This document shows positions 53,461 to 63,313 of a DNA stretch of 64,000 nucleotides, piece by piece (the stretch's first letter is position 1; the number at the start of each line of letters is the position of its first letter). The notes beneath the pieces are model-generated. The model was not told the DNA's origin and did not search any database. It worked only from the letters and a program-made list of their open reading frames with translations. The translations under genes and the position numbers were made by a program. The DNA is from Alphaproteobacteria bacterium (lineage in GTDB: Bacteria; Pseudomonadota; Alphaproteobacteria; Rhizobiales; Hyphomicrobiaceae), in the NCBI GenBank assembly GCA_022600345.1, contig JAHZKP010000052.1, positions 1 through 64,000 of the forward strand. The letters run 5' to 3'.

Positions 53461-54259
53461 TCAAAACATCCATGCCACGGCGGTCGTCGAGGATGGTGCC
53501 AAATTGGGTGAAGGGGTCAAAATCGGCCCTTTCTGTCATGTCGGAAGCGACGTGGAGTTGGCAGAGGGCGTTGAGCTTTTGAGCCATGCCGTTGTTGCGG
53601 GCCTTACCAAGATCGGGCCGCGCACCAAGATTTATCCGTTCGCTTCGCTGGGCCATCAGCCGCAGGACCTGAAATACGAGGGCGAGGCGTCGACTCTGGA
53701 AATCGGTGCGGATTGTCAGATCCGCGAGGGCGTGACAATGAACCCTGGCACGAAGGGTGGCGTCATGACCACGACGGTTGGGGATGGGTGCGCTTTTCTC
53801 GCCAATTCGCACGTCGGGCATGACTGCAAGGTCGGCAATCACGTCATCTTCTCCAACAACGTTATGCTGGCTGGTCATTGCGACATTGGCGACTATGTCA
53901 TCGTTGGCGGCGGTGCGGCAGTGATTCAATACGCCCGCGTGGGCCCGCATGCTTTCGTGGGTGGAATGTCAGGCCTTGAGAACGATCTCATTCCATACGG
54001 GATGGCGCTTGGGAACAGGGCCTATCTTTCGGGCCTGAACATCATCGGGCTGCAAAGACGCGGTTTTTCGCGCCAGAAGATTCACGATCTGCGCCGGGCG
54101 TACAGGCTGCTGTTTGCCGAAGAAGGCACGTTGGCTGAACGCATGGACGACGTCGCAAGCGAATTTAAGGATCACGAAACGGTGCAGGAGATCGTCGGTT
54201 TCATCCGGACGGGTGGCAAGCGGTCTCTGTGTACCCCGCGCGGCGGTTCTGGGGCATAA
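53453..54259 (+). CDS. lpxA: Acyl-[acyl-carrier-protein]--UDP-N-acetylglucosamine O-acyltransferase
   Basis: 268 residues. Most of the protein is left-handed beta-helix ([40 protein letters not shown]). The catalytic His is in [20 protein letters not shown]. The C-terminal helical domain with [20 protein letters not shown] is diagnostic. It performs the first, reversible step of lipid A synthesis. The start ATG 53453 lies within the last codons of fabZ, so the two are translationally coupled. Confidence 0.97.
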   Translation: MADQNIHATAVVEDGAKLGEGVKIGPFCHVGSDVELAEGVELLSHAVVAGLTKIGPRTKIYPFASLGHQPQDLKYEGEASTLEIGADCQIREGVTMNPGTKGGVMTTTVGDGCAFLANSHVGHDCKVGNHVIFSNNVMLAGHCDIGDYVIVGGGAAVIQYARVGPHAFVGGMSGLENDLIPYGMALGNRAYLSGLNIIGLQRRGFSRQKIHDLRRAYRLLFAEEGTLAERMDDVASEFKDHETVQEIVGFIRTGGKRSLCTPRGGSGA

Positions 54260-54270
54260 GGAATTCAATA

Positions 54271-55587
54271 ATGGCCAAGCCGTCGTCCAGGCAGATTGGA
54301 ATTCTGGCGGGCGGAGGCAGCCTGCCGCGTGAAATCGCCGAAGGGTTGGCGGTTCGCGGGGTTGGCGTTCATATTGTCGCAATCGACGGCGAAGCCGACC
54401 GACAGCTCGATAAATTTAATCCCACGAACGTGAATTGGGGCCAAATCGGGCTCATTTTGTCGTCGTTCAAGTCGGCGGGTTGCCGGCAGATCGTTTTTGC
54501 CGGCAGCGTCAGGCGACCCGACCTATCCAAAATCAAACCCGATCTGGGATTTTTTCGCGCCTTGTTCACGGTTCTGCGGTTGATCCGCGTGGGCGGTGAC
54601 GATGCGATTTTGCGCGCGGTGATTGGATTTTTCGAACGGCATGGGATCGAGATTGTCGGTGTCGATCAGGTGGCTCCTGAACTGGTTGTGGGGGAGGGGC
54701 TATTTGCCGGACCCGGACAGATCCGGGAAGATGCATCAGATATTGGTCTTGGGTTCGATGTGTTGCGTGCATTGGCGCCGTTTGATGTCGGGCAGGCCGT
54801 CGTTGTTTCGGATGGGAGAGTGGAAGCGATCGAGGGGGCGGAAGGGACCGACCGGATGCTCGATAGGCTGATGGCTGCCAGGCAGCGGAGAATGCGCGAA
54901 CGGTTGGCGCTGGGGCGGGGGATTTTGCTCAAGGCGCCCAAGCCCGGCCAAGACTTGCGGGTAGATATGCCGGCAATCGGACCGGAGACGGTGCGCAAGG
55001 TTGCCGGAGCGGATTTAAAGGGCGTCGCGGTTGAAGCAGGAAGCGTGCTGGCGCTGCAGCGCGGCGGGCTGATTGAAATGGCGAAGACACACCGGGTGTT
55101 CGTTGCCGGGATTGCCGCGGTCACTCCGGATGCCGGTGGGGTTGAGCAGGAGCCCTTCAGGTCGACAGCTGACGGCATCACTTTGCGCAAATTGGGCCGG
55201 AGGGCGTTTTCCAAGAGTGACGCGGTAGATGCTATCAAGGGGGGGCGTCTTTTGTCGGCGCTTGGTCGTTTCGATACCGGCCGCGGCGTCGTGGTGGTAC
55301 GCCGGCACGTTCTGGCGGTCGAAGCGGGAGAGGGCATTGGAGATTTGATCGAGCGGGCGGCGGGATTGCGCCAATGGGGAGGTGGCTTGTTTGCAAGGCG
55401 CAAGGGCGTGTTGGTACTAGCGGCCGGGCGCGATCTGGAACAGGATATGATTGCCAAGGCCGCTGAGGCGGGCTTTGCGGGAATTGTAGTGGTCTTACAA
55501 AAATTTGCCGCCAGCGTCGCCGATTCGGCGATATCAGAGGCTGACCGGCGAAAGGTCTTTATAGCGGCCTTGGTTGGCGAAGGGTGA
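54271..55587 (+). CDS. lpxI: UDP-2,3-diacylglucosamine pyrophosphatase LpxI with duplicated C-terminal domain
   Basis: 438 residues against the usual 270-290 of LpxI. Residues 1-290 are a complete enzyme: IGILAGGGSLPREIAEGLA begins the N-terminal domain, and IVFAGSVRRPDLSKIKPDLG and GGDDAILRAVIGFFERHGIE follow. The C-terminal catalytic domain (about 165-285) has QAVVVSDGRVEAIEGAEGTD and LLKAPKPGQDLRVDMPAIGP. After a short linker a second, diverged copy of that domain appears (about 323-420): SALGRFDTGRGVVVVRRHVL aligns with RALAPFDVGQAVVVSDGRVE, and AVEAGEGIGDL with AIEGAEGTDRM. LpxI makes lipid X and UMP in organisms without LpxH. AAGGAATTCAATA precedes ATG 54271. Confidence 0.9.
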   Translation: MAKPSSRQIGILAGGGSLPREIAEGLAVRGVGVHIVAIDGEADRQLDKFNPTNVNWGQIGLILSSFKSAGCRQIVFAGSVRRPDLSKIKPDLGFFRALFTVLRLIRVGGDDAILRAVIGFFERHGIEIVGVDQVAPELVVGEGLFAGPGQIREDASDIGLGFDVLRALAPFDVGQAVVVSDGRVEAIEGAEGTDRMLDRLMAARQRRMRERLALGRGILLKAPKPGQDLRVDMPAIGPETVRKVAGADLKGVAVEAGSVLALQRGGLIEMAKTHRVFVAGIAAVTPDAGGVEQEPFRSTADGITLRKLGRRAFSKSDAVDAIKGGRLLSALGRFDTGRGVVVVRRHVLAVEAGEGIGDLIERAAGLRQWGGGLFARRKGVLVLAAGRDLEQDMIAKAAEAGFAGIVVVLQKFAASVADSAISEADRRKVFIAALVGEG

Positions 55588-55594
55588 GTGGGCA

Positions 55595-56860
55595 ATGGCT
55601 GGCAAGTCGGGTTCTGGCGGTGGACTGATCGAGCGACTTGCTGGTGAAACGCCAGAGGACAGCGGGGAGCGCCGCTCGGTGGTGGTTAAGGGCGATGGGC
55701 GTGGCTACCGGGTTTTCATCGTTGCAGGCGAGCACTCGGGCGATGCGCTGGGCGGGCGGTTGATGGAGGCGCTGAATAAGCGACTGGCAGGCCGCATTCG
55801 CTATCTGGGGGTGGGCGGGGAAAATATGGAGCGGCATGGGCTGGTTTCGCAATTCCCGCTGGAAGACGTGGCCGTGATGGGGCCGATGTCGATTTTGCCC
55901 AGGCTTCCGAAGATCGTACGGCGGGTTTATCAAACGGTTGCGGCTGCGTTGAGTGCGGATCCCGATATCGTCATCATCATCGACAGCCCCGAATTCACTC
56001 ATCCGATTGCCAAGCGGATCAAGCGGCAGCGGCCCGATATTCCGATTATCGATTATGTCTCTCCAACGGTTTGGGCCTGGCGGCCGGGGCGGGCAAAGAA
56101 AATGCGACGCTATGTCGACCATCTTCTTGCGTTGTTGCCGTTCGAGCCGGCTGCGCATGCGCGGTTGGGCGGACCGCCGACGACGTATGTCGGGCATCCA
56201 TTGATCGAGCGATTTGACTGGTTGCAGGACCTTGACGGGGCCGAGCTGGCAGGGCGCCTGGGGCTCGATCCGTCGCGTCAGGTTCTGGTTATTCTGCCGG
56301 GTAGCCGTAACTCTGAAGTCGGGCGTTTGATGGGGCCGTTTGGCGAAGCGCTGAGAGGTTTGATTAACCGCGGCCACGAGTTGGAAGTGATCGTTCCTGT
56401 GGTCGACAGTGTGCGGGCGAACGTCGAGGCGGAGCTTGCAGGCTGGCCGGTGAAACCGCACTTGGTGAGTGGTGAAGAGGATAAATTCAAGGCGTTTAGA
56501 ATCGCGCGGGCGGCGCTGGCAGCATCTGGGACGGTGACGTTGGAACTCGCGCTTGCCGGGACGCCGATGGTGGTCGCCTACCGGGTCGATGGAGTCGCAG
56601 CACGGCTGCGGTTCCTGGTGAAGGTCCAGTCCGTCGTGCTGGCTAATCTGGTACTTGATGAAAACGCGTTTCCCGAGTTGTTGCAGGAAGACTGCGAACC
56701 GGTTCGATTGGCCGATGCAGTCGAGTTGCTGCTGAAGGATACGGACGACCGGAAAAGGCAGTTGGAAGCACTGGCGCGGATTCCCGGCAAGCTGACGATT
56801 GACGGGCCAAGTCCCAGTGAGGCGGCGGCGAAACAGGTGGTGGCGATGTTGGAGCATTGA
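55595..56860 (+). CDS. lpxB: Lipid-A-disaccharide synthase
   Basis: 421 residues from ATG 55595, eight bases after lpxI; the frame can be read from TTG 55574. The first 35 residues are a Gly/Glu-rich extension before the catalytic core. The GT-B fold shows FIVAGEHSGDALGGRLMEAL at the start, then YLGVGGENMERHGL, VIIIDSPEFTHPIAKRI, IIDYVSPTVWAWRPGRAKKM and PTTYVGHPLIERF, all family signatures. ILPGSRNSEVGRLMGPFGEA and ASGTVTLELALAGTPMVVAY form the nucleotide-binding half. It joins UDP-diacylglucosamine with lipid X to the lipid A disaccharide. Confidence 0.96.
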   Translation: MAGKSGSGGGLIERLAGETPEDSGERRSVVVKGDGRGYRVFIVAGEHSGDALGGRLMEALNKRLAGRIRYLGVGGENMERHGLVSQFPLEDVAVMGPMSILPRLPKIVRRVYQTVAAALSADPDIVIIIDSPEFTHPIAKRIKRQRPDIPIIDYVSPTVWAWRPGRAKKMRRYVDHLLALLPFEPAAHARLGGPPTTYVGHPLIERFDWLQDLDGAELAGRLGLDPSRQVLVILPGSRNSEVGRLMGPFGEALRGLINRGHELEVIVPVVDSVRANVEAELAGWPVKPHLVSGEEDKFKAFRIARAALAASGTVTLELALAGTPMVVAYRVDGVAARLRFLVKVQSVVLANLVLDENAFPELLQEDCEPVRLADAVELLLKDTDDRKRQLEALARIPGKLTIDGPSPSEAAAKQVVAMLEH

Positions 56861-56961
56861 TGGCTACGGCGATCGCGGTGTGGCGGCAGGTCGGGTTCCA
56901 ATGAGGAGGGTGCGATCGCACGGCGGGCAGTTGGGTCCATGGTCGATATTCGGCGAAAAAG

Positions 56962-56991
56962 AAGCGCCGCTGGATTTCTCCAGCGGCGCTT
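56962..56991. terminator. Bidirectional terminator between lpxB and gltA
   Basis: AAGCGCCGCTGGA (56962-56974), loop TTTC, TCCAGCGGCGCTT (56979-56991): a perfect 13-bp stem with an A-run before it (AAAAAGA) and T's after it. It lies between convergent genes and can serve both. Confidence 0.92.
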
Positions 56992-57023
56992 TCCGTTCGG
57001 GCGAATTGTATCGTGCTTGTGGA

Positions 57024-58340
57024 TCAGCCGCGCTTTTCGCGAGCGACGAGCTCGCGGGGTTCGTTGCCGATATAGAGCTGGCGGGGACGCCCAATGCGCT
57101 GTTCGGGATCTTCGATCATTTCCTTCCACTGTGCGACCCAGCCGACGGTGCGGGCGACAGCGAACAGCACGGTGAACATCTCGACGGGGAATCCTATGGC
57201 GCGCAGCGTGATGCCGGAATAGAAGTCGATGTTGGGGTAGAGCTTCTTTTCGACGAAATATTCGTCTTCCAAGGCGATCCGTTCCAGTTCCATGGCGACA
57301 GCGAGCAGTGGCTCGTCGCGAATGCCGAGCGAATCGAGCACCTCGTGGCAGGTCTTCTGCATGACCGTGGCGCGCGGATCGTAGTTCTTGTAGACGCGGT
57401 GACCAAAGCCCATCAGGCGGAAGCCGGAGGTCTTGTCCTTGGCCTTCTTGACGTACTCGGGGATGCGTTCGACGGAGCCGATTTCAGTCAACATGTTGAG
57501 TGCGGCTTCGTTGGCGCCACCGTGGGCGGGCCCCCACAGGCATGCGATGCCGGCGGCGATGCAGGCGAACGGATTGGCACCTGAGGAGCCAGCGAGGCGG
57601 ACAGTGGATGTCGACGCGTTCTGCTCGTGATCGGCGTGGAGGATGAAGATGCGGTCCAGGGCGCGGGCGATGACCGGATCGACGGTGTAGGGTTCGCAAG
57701 GAACAGCAAAGCACATCTGCAGGAAGTTCGAGGTGTAGTCGAGATCGTTCCTGGGGTAGATGAACGGCTGGCCGGCCGAATACTTGTAGGCCATCGCGGC
57801 GATGGTCGGCATCTTTGCGATCAGGCGGCGGGCTGCGATGGTGCGCTGCTCGGGATCGTTGATGTCGGTTGAGTCGTGATAGAATGCCGACAGCGCTCCG
57901 ACCACTCCGCACATGATGGCCATCGGGTGGGCATCGCGGCGGAAGCCGGTGAAGAAGCGCGACATCTGCTCATGCACCATCGTGTGGCGCGTGATGGCTT
58001 CTTCGAACTCGGTGTATTGCGTCTGGGTTGGCAATTCACCGTTCAAAAGCAGATAGCAGACTTCAATGAAATTCGATTGTTCGGCCAATTGGCCGATCGG
58101 GTAGCCGCCGTGCAACAGGATGCCCTTGTCGCCGTCGATGTAGGTGATTTTGGAGCTGCAGTTGGCGGTCGATGTGAACCCTGGATCGTAGTTGAAACAA
58201 CCTGATTCTTTATAAAGTTTGCCAACGTCGATGACATCGGGGCCAATCGTGCCCGAGCGCACAGGCATATCGATCGACGTATCCTTGACCTTCATCGTGG
58301 CGATGGGGGAGGTCCCGGAGCCGGTGGTATCTGAGTTCAT
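57024..58340 (-). CDS. gltA: Citrate synthase
   Basis: 438 residues, the long NADH-sensitive-type bacterial citrate synthase. Conserved features: [20 protein letters not shown] near the N-terminus, [40 protein letters not shown], the catalytic His of [18 protein letters not shown] and the second His of [19 protein letters not shown]. The catalytic Asp is in [15 protein letters not shown]. It condenses oxaloacetate and acetyl-CoA. ATG 58340 is at the frame start. It is transcribed separately, convergent with lpxB. gltX lies upstream on the same strand. Confidence 0.97.
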   Translation of the reverse strand: MNSDTTGSGTSPIATMKVKDTSIDMPVRSGTIGPDVIDVGKLYKESGCFNYDPGFTSTANCSSKITYIDGDKGILLHGGYPIGQLAEQSNFIEVCYLLLNGELPTQTQYTEFEEAITRHTMVHEQMSRFFTGFRRDAHPMAIMCGVVGALSAFYHDSTDINDPEQRTIAARRLIAKMPTIAAMAYKYSAGQPFIYPRNDLDYTSNFLQMCFAVPCEPYTVDPVIARALDRIFILHADHEQNASTSTVRLAGSSGANPFACIAAGIACLWGPAHGGANEAALNMLTEIGSVERIPEYVKKAKDKTSGFRLMGFGHRVYKNYDPRATVMQKTCHEVLDSLGIRDEPLLAVAMELERIALEDEYFVEKKLYPNIDFYSGITLRAIGFPVEMFTVLFAVARTVGWVAQWKEMIEDPEQRIGRPRQLYIGNEPRELVAREKRG

Positions 58341-58628
58341 CGGGCGGTTCCCTTTTTTGCTTGAGTGGGTAGCGGCGCAATGCGGGCGTTCTCATGCGAA
58401 AAACACGAGAATGCTGTGTGTTGATTGCTAGATGTTGCAAGGTTGGTAACCGACATTCGCACGTGCGGCAAGATAACCCTTTGCAGGGGTCAAGTGCGTG
58501 CCCGTCGCAAGGCGTTGGCGTTGATTGACGATCTTTTGTGCGCCGCACTAGCAATCGACTGGAATGTCGCGGAAAGCCGGGGTGCCCGCATTTTCAGGGA
58601 TCGAGCAATTTGGTTAATGGGGCTGAGT

Positions 58629-60068
58629 TCATGCAGAGGCGTCACGCAAACGTGCGATGGTTTCTTCCTCGCCCATCACCGCCATCACATCGAATATCGG
58701 GGGCGAGACCGTGGTTCCCGTCAGGGCGGCGCGAATTGGCTGGGCGACCTTGCCGAGCTTGAGGCTCTCGGTTTCGGCGAACTCGCGGACCGTTGCTTCA
58801 AGTTGATCGGCGGACCAGTCGGGCAGGTGCTGCAGGTGGGGCAATAAGCGCGACAGCATCTGGCGGGTTGGCGGGGCGAGCAGCTTGGCTGCCTTGTCAT
58901 CGTATTCGAGCGGCCGGTCGGCCCACAGGAAGGCGGCGCCAGAGAGAAAATCAAGAAGTGTCTTGGAGCGTTCCTTCATGGCTGGAACGAGAGCGCGCAA
59001 TTCAGGCCCGTGACCAGCCGACAGGGCCTTGCCGACCTGATCGCCGTGCGGCAGGTGGGGAAGCAGATGGACGAGCGCATCATAGAGGTCGTCATCTGGA
59101 GTGGCGCGAATCCAATGACCATTGATGGCATCGAGTTTTTGCATGTCAAAACGTGCCGGAGATTTGTTGATGGCGTCGATATCGAACCACTTGATCAGGT
59201 CGTCGGTTGAAAAGATTTCGTCGTCGCCGTGGCTCCAACCCAGCCGCACGAGGTAGTTGCGCATGGCGACCGGCAGATAGCCCATGTCGCGATAGGTTTC
59301 CGCGCCCAATGCGCCGTGACGCTTCGACAGCTTGGCACCGTCGGGTCCATGTATCAGCGGTACGTGGGCCCACTGAGGTGTCTGCCACTTCAGGAGTTGG
59401 TAGATCTGTGCCTGTCGGGCGGCATTGGTGAGGTGATCGACGCCGCGGATGACGTGGGTAATGCCCATGTCGTGATCATCGACAACGACTGCGAGGTTAT
59501 ACGTCGGCGAACCGTCCGAGCGCAGGATGATGAGGTCGTCGAGGTCCTTGTTGGCGAAGGTAACTTCGCCCTGGACGTGGTCGTTGATGACGGTCTCGCC
59601 TTCCTTTGGGGCGCGCAGGCGAATGGTGTGCGGGGCGTCTGCAGGGGCGTCACCGGGGTCGCGGTCGCGCCAGGGCGAGCGAAGCTTGAAGGGACGCTTT
59701 TCGTCTTCGGCGGCCTGTCGCATTGCAGCGAGTTCGTCACTGGTCAGGTAGCAGCGGTAAGCCTTGTTCTGGCTCAGGAGTTCATGGGCAATTTCGCGGT
59801 GGCGGTCGGCGCGCTGATACTGGGATACGGGTTCGCCATCCCAGTCAAGGCCAAGCCAGCGCAAGCCTTCCAGAATGGCTTCGACGGCCTGGGGTGAGTT
59901 GCGCTCGCGATCGGTATCTTCAATGCGCAGGAGAAACCTGCCGCCATTGGCTTTCGCATAAAGCCAGTTGAACAGGGCGGTGCGGGCGCCGCCGATATGG
60001 AGATAGCCGGTTGGCGAGGGGGCAAAGCGGACAACGACAGGTGAGTTTGTATTCGTAGTGGTAGCCAT
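58629..60068 (-). CDS. gltX: Glutamate--tRNA ligase
   Basis: 479 residues of a class I synthetase. [20 protein letters not shown] carries the HIGH-type motif (HIGG), and [16 protein letters not shown] carries the KMSKS-type motif as [25 protein letters not shown] and [20 protein letters not shown] are GltX signatures. The C-terminal anticodon-binding helical part is present. ATG 60068 is preferred over 60074 on ribosome binding site spacing (CGAGAA upstream). Some alphaproteobacteria have a second GltX that charges tRNA-Gln; which one this is cannot be told. It is upstream of gltA on the same strand and divergent from comEC. Confidence 0.96.
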   Translation of the reverse strand: MATTTNTNSPVVVRFAPSPTGYLHIGGARTALFNWLYAKANGGRFLLRIEDTDRERNSPQAVEAILEGLRWLGLDWDGEPVSQYQRADRHREIAHELLSQNKAYRCYLTSDELAAMRQAAEDEKRPFKLRSPWRDRDPGDAPADAPHTIRLRAPKEGETVINDHVQGEVTFANKDLDDLIILRSDGSPTYNLAVVVDDHDMGITHVIRGVDHLTNAARQAQIYQLLKWQTPQWAHVPLIHGPDGAKLSKRHGALGAETYRDMGYLPVAMRNYLVRLGWSHGDDEIFSTDDLIKWFDIDAINKSPARFDMQKLDAINGHWIRATPDDDLYDALVHLLPHLPHGDQVGKALSAGHGPELRALVPAMKERSKTLLDFLSGAAFLWADRPLEYDDKAAKLLAPPTRQMLSRLLPHLQHLPDWSADQLEATVREFAETESLKLGKVAQPIRAALTGTTVSPPIFDVMAVMGEEETIARLRDASA

Positions 60069-60178
60069 GATCATTTCTCGTTTTACTGCATTGTGCCGCG
60101 TGTTGTGGGCGGCTGCATTTCTGTTCGGCGCTGGTGTAGCATGGAGCGGGGGCTGGGGTTAAGGAGCTAGATCAAGTC

Positions 60179-62329
60179 ATGCGGCCAGAGGCGGGCGACG
60201 CGCAAATCGAAGGCGAGCGAGTTGCACATCGCCTTGACGGTCCGCGGTCGGCAAGTCTCGAAGTGTTACGCGACCTGCTGGAAGCCGAGCGGGCGCGTTG
60301 GTTTTATTGGGTGCCCGTATTTGTCGGCTGTGGGGCGCTTATCTATTTTCAGTTGGCCACTGAACCATCGGGTTGGATCGTGGCATCCGCAGTCGTGGCG
60401 GCCTTGGCGATATTCCTCGTTGGGTCTCGGGGTACGTTTTCGCAAATTGCAACGGCGGTATTGGTTTGCGTGGGCATTGGTCTGGCTGCCGCAAAGGCCA
60501 GGACGCAGATCGTCGGAGCACCGGTGTTGCAGCCCCAGACCGGGGCGGTCTGGGTTGAGGGGTTTATCGAAACGCTTGAAGCGAAAGCCAACGGAGGCGA
60601 ACGAATAACGTTGCTTCCTGTGCGGGTCGGGACGGTTGATCTGGACGCATTGCCGAAGCGGGTGCGGGTGAGTTTTCGGAAGGCAACGGCTGGCTTGTTG
60701 CCAGGCGACTATGTGGGTGTGGAAGCCAAGTTGTCGGCGCCGGGGCGACCATCGGTTCCTGGTGGATATGATTTTTCGCGCTATGCGTTCTTTCGAGGAA
60801 TCGGTGCAGTGGGTTATGCGACCTTGCCGCCCGAACTCAAGCCGGCGTTGGTGGAGCCGCCGTTCTTGATGCGCGCCTCCAATGCTATTGCCCGGCTGCG
60901 CAAGCAGATCGGCGACCGGGTCGTTGCCAGCCTGCCCGGACAGACGGGGGCGATCGCCAACGCGCTGATTACCGGTGACCGTAGCGCGATCGCCGAGGAA
61001 ACCAACGAAGCCTACCGGGCGTCGGGGCTGTTTCACATTTTATCGATTTCCGGGCTGCACATGGCGATCATGGGGGGCGCTGTGTTCTTTGCGTTGCGGT
61101 TCGTGTTCGCGCTGTTTCCGGGCGTTGCGTTGAACTACCCGATCAAGAAGTGGGCGGCGGTTGGCGCAATTTTGGGTTCGCTTGGCTATCTGACGATTTC
61201 GGGCGGTTCGTTTGCAACGGTTCGATCTTTTCTGATGATCTTAGTGTTTTTCATTTCCATCCTGGCGGACCGGCCGGCCATTGCGCTGCGCAATGTTGCG
61301 TTGTCGGCATTGTTGATCTTGCTGGTATTTCCGGAAAGTGTCGTCGATCCGGGGTTTCAGATGTCATTTGCAGCCGTTGTCGGGCTGGTTGCCACATATG
61401 AAGCCTTGGCTGCGCGAAGCGAGCGATGGTTTGAGACTGCGGGCTCGTGGATCTGGCGCGGTGTTGGGTTTTTTGCAGCCATTGTCGGGTCGACGCTGGT
61501 GGCAAGCGCAGCGGTCGCGCCCTTGGGGATCTACCATTTTCACCAGGCGCAGCTTTATTCGGTGTTGGCCAATTTGGTCGCCGTTCCGATCTGCAACCTG
61601 ATTGTCATGCCGGCAGCACTTGCAACGTTGGTGTTAATGCCTGTGGGATTGGAAACTTGGCCTTTGATGGTGATGGGGCCGGGGTTGGAGGCGATGGCGT
61701 GGGTTGCTTATCAGGTGGCTGGTCTCAAGGGTTCGGTCAGTCATGTTGCGGCCATTCCACCGTTGGCACTGGGTTTGATGATCGCTGGGGGACTGTGGCT
61801 TTGCCTTAACCGGTATCGCTGGCGCTTGTTGGGCATCGTTGCGATTGCGGTTGGCGTATTGGTTGCGCCGCTTCAGGTCCGGCCAGACCTGTTGGTTGGC
61901 GATGAAGCAAGGTTGGTTGTGTTACGCGATAACGAGGGCAAGTTTGCCGGGCTTGCTTCGCGGTATTCGGAATACGAGTTGTCGCAATGGCTGGCGCGAG
62001 ATGGAGACCCAAGGGAGGCGGGCGAAATCGGGATCGGAGACGCGCTTGTTTGTGACGGGGTTGGGTGTGTTGGCCGGGTGGGCGAGTTGACTGTTGCGGT
62101 TTCCAAATCGCCGGCTTCGCTGCGCGATGATTGCCGGCGGGCGGATATCGTGATTCTGGCCCGCGACCTCGTGGCGGGATGTGTGGGCCCCAGGCTGGTT
62201 GTCGATCGCAAAAGCAGCGTTCGCGACGGAACACTGGCGATCTATGTCGGTGACGATGGCGGCTTGAAGATTCGCTCGGTGGCGGATCAACAAGGAAACC
62301 GGCCGTGGTCTCAGGCGGCGGGCCGATAA
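60179..62329 (+). CDS. comEC: ComEC/Rec2 family competence protein
   Basis: 716 residues. An N-terminal DUF4131-type segment with transmembrane helices is followed by an OB-like domain (VWVEGFIETLEAKANGGERI and FRKATAGLLPGDYVGVEAKL) and the ComEC polytopic core. The core has ALITGDRSAIAEETNEAYRA, SGLFHILSISGLHMAIMGGA, VVDPGFQMSFAAVVGLVATY and VLANLVAVPICNLIVMPAAL. The C-terminal metallo-beta-lactamase-like domain is reduced and lacks an HxHxDH motif, as in many alphaproteobacterial ComEC proteins. ComEC forms the DNA-uptake channel in competent bacteria; whether this organism is competent is unknown. It is divergent from gltX and convergent with lexA. Confidence 0.9.
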   Translation: MRPEAGDAQIEGERVAHRLDGPRSASLEVLRDLLEAERARWFYWVPVFVGCGALIYFQLATEPSGWIVASAVVAALAIFLVGSRGTFSQIATAVLVCVGIGLAAAKARTQIVGAPVLQPQTGAVWVEGFIETLEAKANGGERITLLPVRVGTVDLDALPKRVRVSFRKATAGLLPGDYVGVEAKLSAPGRPSVPGGYDFSRYAFFRGIGAVGYATLPPELKPALVEPPFLMRASNAIARLRKQIGDRVVASLPGQTGAIANALITGDRSAIAEETNEAYRASGLFHILSISGLHMAIMGGAVFFALRFVFALFPGVALNYPIKKWAAVGAILGSLGYLTISGGSFATVRSFLMILVFFISILADRPAIALRNVALSALLILLVFPESVVDPGFQMSFAAVVGLVATYEALAARSERWFETAGSWIWRGVGFFAAIVGSTLVASAAVAPLGIYHFHQAQLYSVLANLVAVPICNLIVMPAALATLVLMPVGLETWPLMVMGPGLEAMAWVAYQVAGLKGSVSHVAAIPPLALGLMIAGGLWLCLNRYRWRLLGIVAIAVGVLVAPLQVRPDLLVGDEARLVVLRDNEGKFAGLASRYSEYELSQWLARDGDPREAGEIGIGDALVCDGVGCVGRVGELTVAVSKSPASLRDDCRRADIVILARDLVAGCVGPRLVVDRKSSVRDGTLAIYVGDDGGLKIRSVADQQGNRPWSQAAGR

Positions 62330-62375
62330 GTCTTCTTAAGGTTCGCTTGGCGTGCCTGCTTGAGCGCGAAATCCA

Positions 62376-63098
62376 CTAATACCGCCTGATGAGGCCGACG
62401 AGACGGCCCTGGATGTCGACTTGTTCGGGGCCGAAAATACGGGTCTCATAAGCCGGGTTGGCGGCTTCAAGTGCGACGGCGGACCCCTTTTTGCGAAGAC
62501 GCTTGAGGGTAGCTTCTTCCTTCTCGACAAGTGCGACAACGATGTCGCCGTTTTGAGCGGTATCGGCCCGGCGGATGATGACTGTATCGCCGTCGTGAAT
62601 GCCCGCATCGATCATCGAATCACCCCTGACTTCGAGGGCAAAGTGCTCGCCGTTCGAAATCAGGTCGGGTGGGCAGTCGATGTCGTGGGTGTGGTCCTGT
62701 ATGGCGCTGATCGGCGTGCCCGCAGCAATGCGGCCCATTACAGGTACGGAAATTGATTGGGAGGCGAGGATCTCAGGCTGCGGTGGCGGGGCGGTGCGCA
62801 TGGCACTCATGCCGCCTTCGATGCCGCGAAGCTGGGGCCGCGCCTCTGAAGATGGGGCGGGGATGGTGCCGGAAGTCTCGATGCCCTCGGGCAGCTTGAT
62901 GACTTCGATCGCCCGTGCCCTGTGCGGGAGGCGCCTGATAAAGCCTCGTTCCACCAGCGCGGTGATCAGCCGGTGAATGCCCGACTTGGATTTCAGGTCG
63001 AGTGCATCCTTCATTTCATCGAATGACGGTGGGACGCCTTGTTTTTGCAGGCGTTCATGAATGAACAGCAGTAGGTCTTTTTGCTTCTGTGTCAGCAT
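62376..63098 (-). CDS. lexA: LexA repressor
   Basis: 240 residues. The N-terminal winged-helix DNA-binding domain is [20 protein letters not shown], then [20 protein letters not shown]. An extended Pro/Ser-rich linker follows, then the self-cleavage bond region [12 protein letters not shown] (Ala-Gly bond), the catalytic Ser in [17 protein letters not shown] and the catalytic Lys in [14 protein letters not shown]. It represses SOS genes and is cleaved with RecA* help. A GTTC-N7-GTTC box lies 87-101 bases upstream of the start, so autoregulation is expected. lexA-moeA adjacency is common in alphaproteobacteria. Confidence 0.97.
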   Translation of the reverse strand: MLTQKQKDLLLFIHERLQKQGVPPSFDEMKDALDLKSKSGIHRLITALVERGFIRRLPHRARAIEVIKLPEGIETSGTIPAPSSEARPQLRGIEGGMSAMRTAPPPQPEILASQSISVPVMGRIAAGTPISAIQDHTHDIDCPPDLISNGEHFALEVRGDSMIDAGIHDGDTVIIRRADTAQNGDIVVALVEKEEATLKRLRKKGSAVALEAANPAYETRIFGPEQVDIQGRLVGLIRRY

Positions 63099-63184
63099 TT
63101 TTGGAGCTGGCCCCTTGTTGCCTCGCGTCTGTGAGATTCAGCGGATATCGAGCGCCATGCACAAACCATGAACGTACCATACCT

Positions 63185-63199
63185 GTTCACGTCGCGTTC
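63185..63199. promoter_or_regulatory. Alphaproteobacterial LexA (SOS) box upstream of lexA
   Basis: GTTCACGTCGCGTTC is a perfect direct repeat GTTC-N7-GTTC, the known LexA-binding motif of alphaproteobacteria. Its distance of about 87 bases from the lexA start fits promoter-proximal autorepression. Confidence 0.8.
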
Positions 63200-63313
63200 C
63201 GCAACCCTCTACAACTCGCTCCGGCGTTCTTTTGTTTTTGGTGCTCGCGGGCCCAGTTTTCAGTTTGTCGTTCTTCTTACCGAAAAACCGCTCCACACTT
63301 TTTTCGGAAGCAC

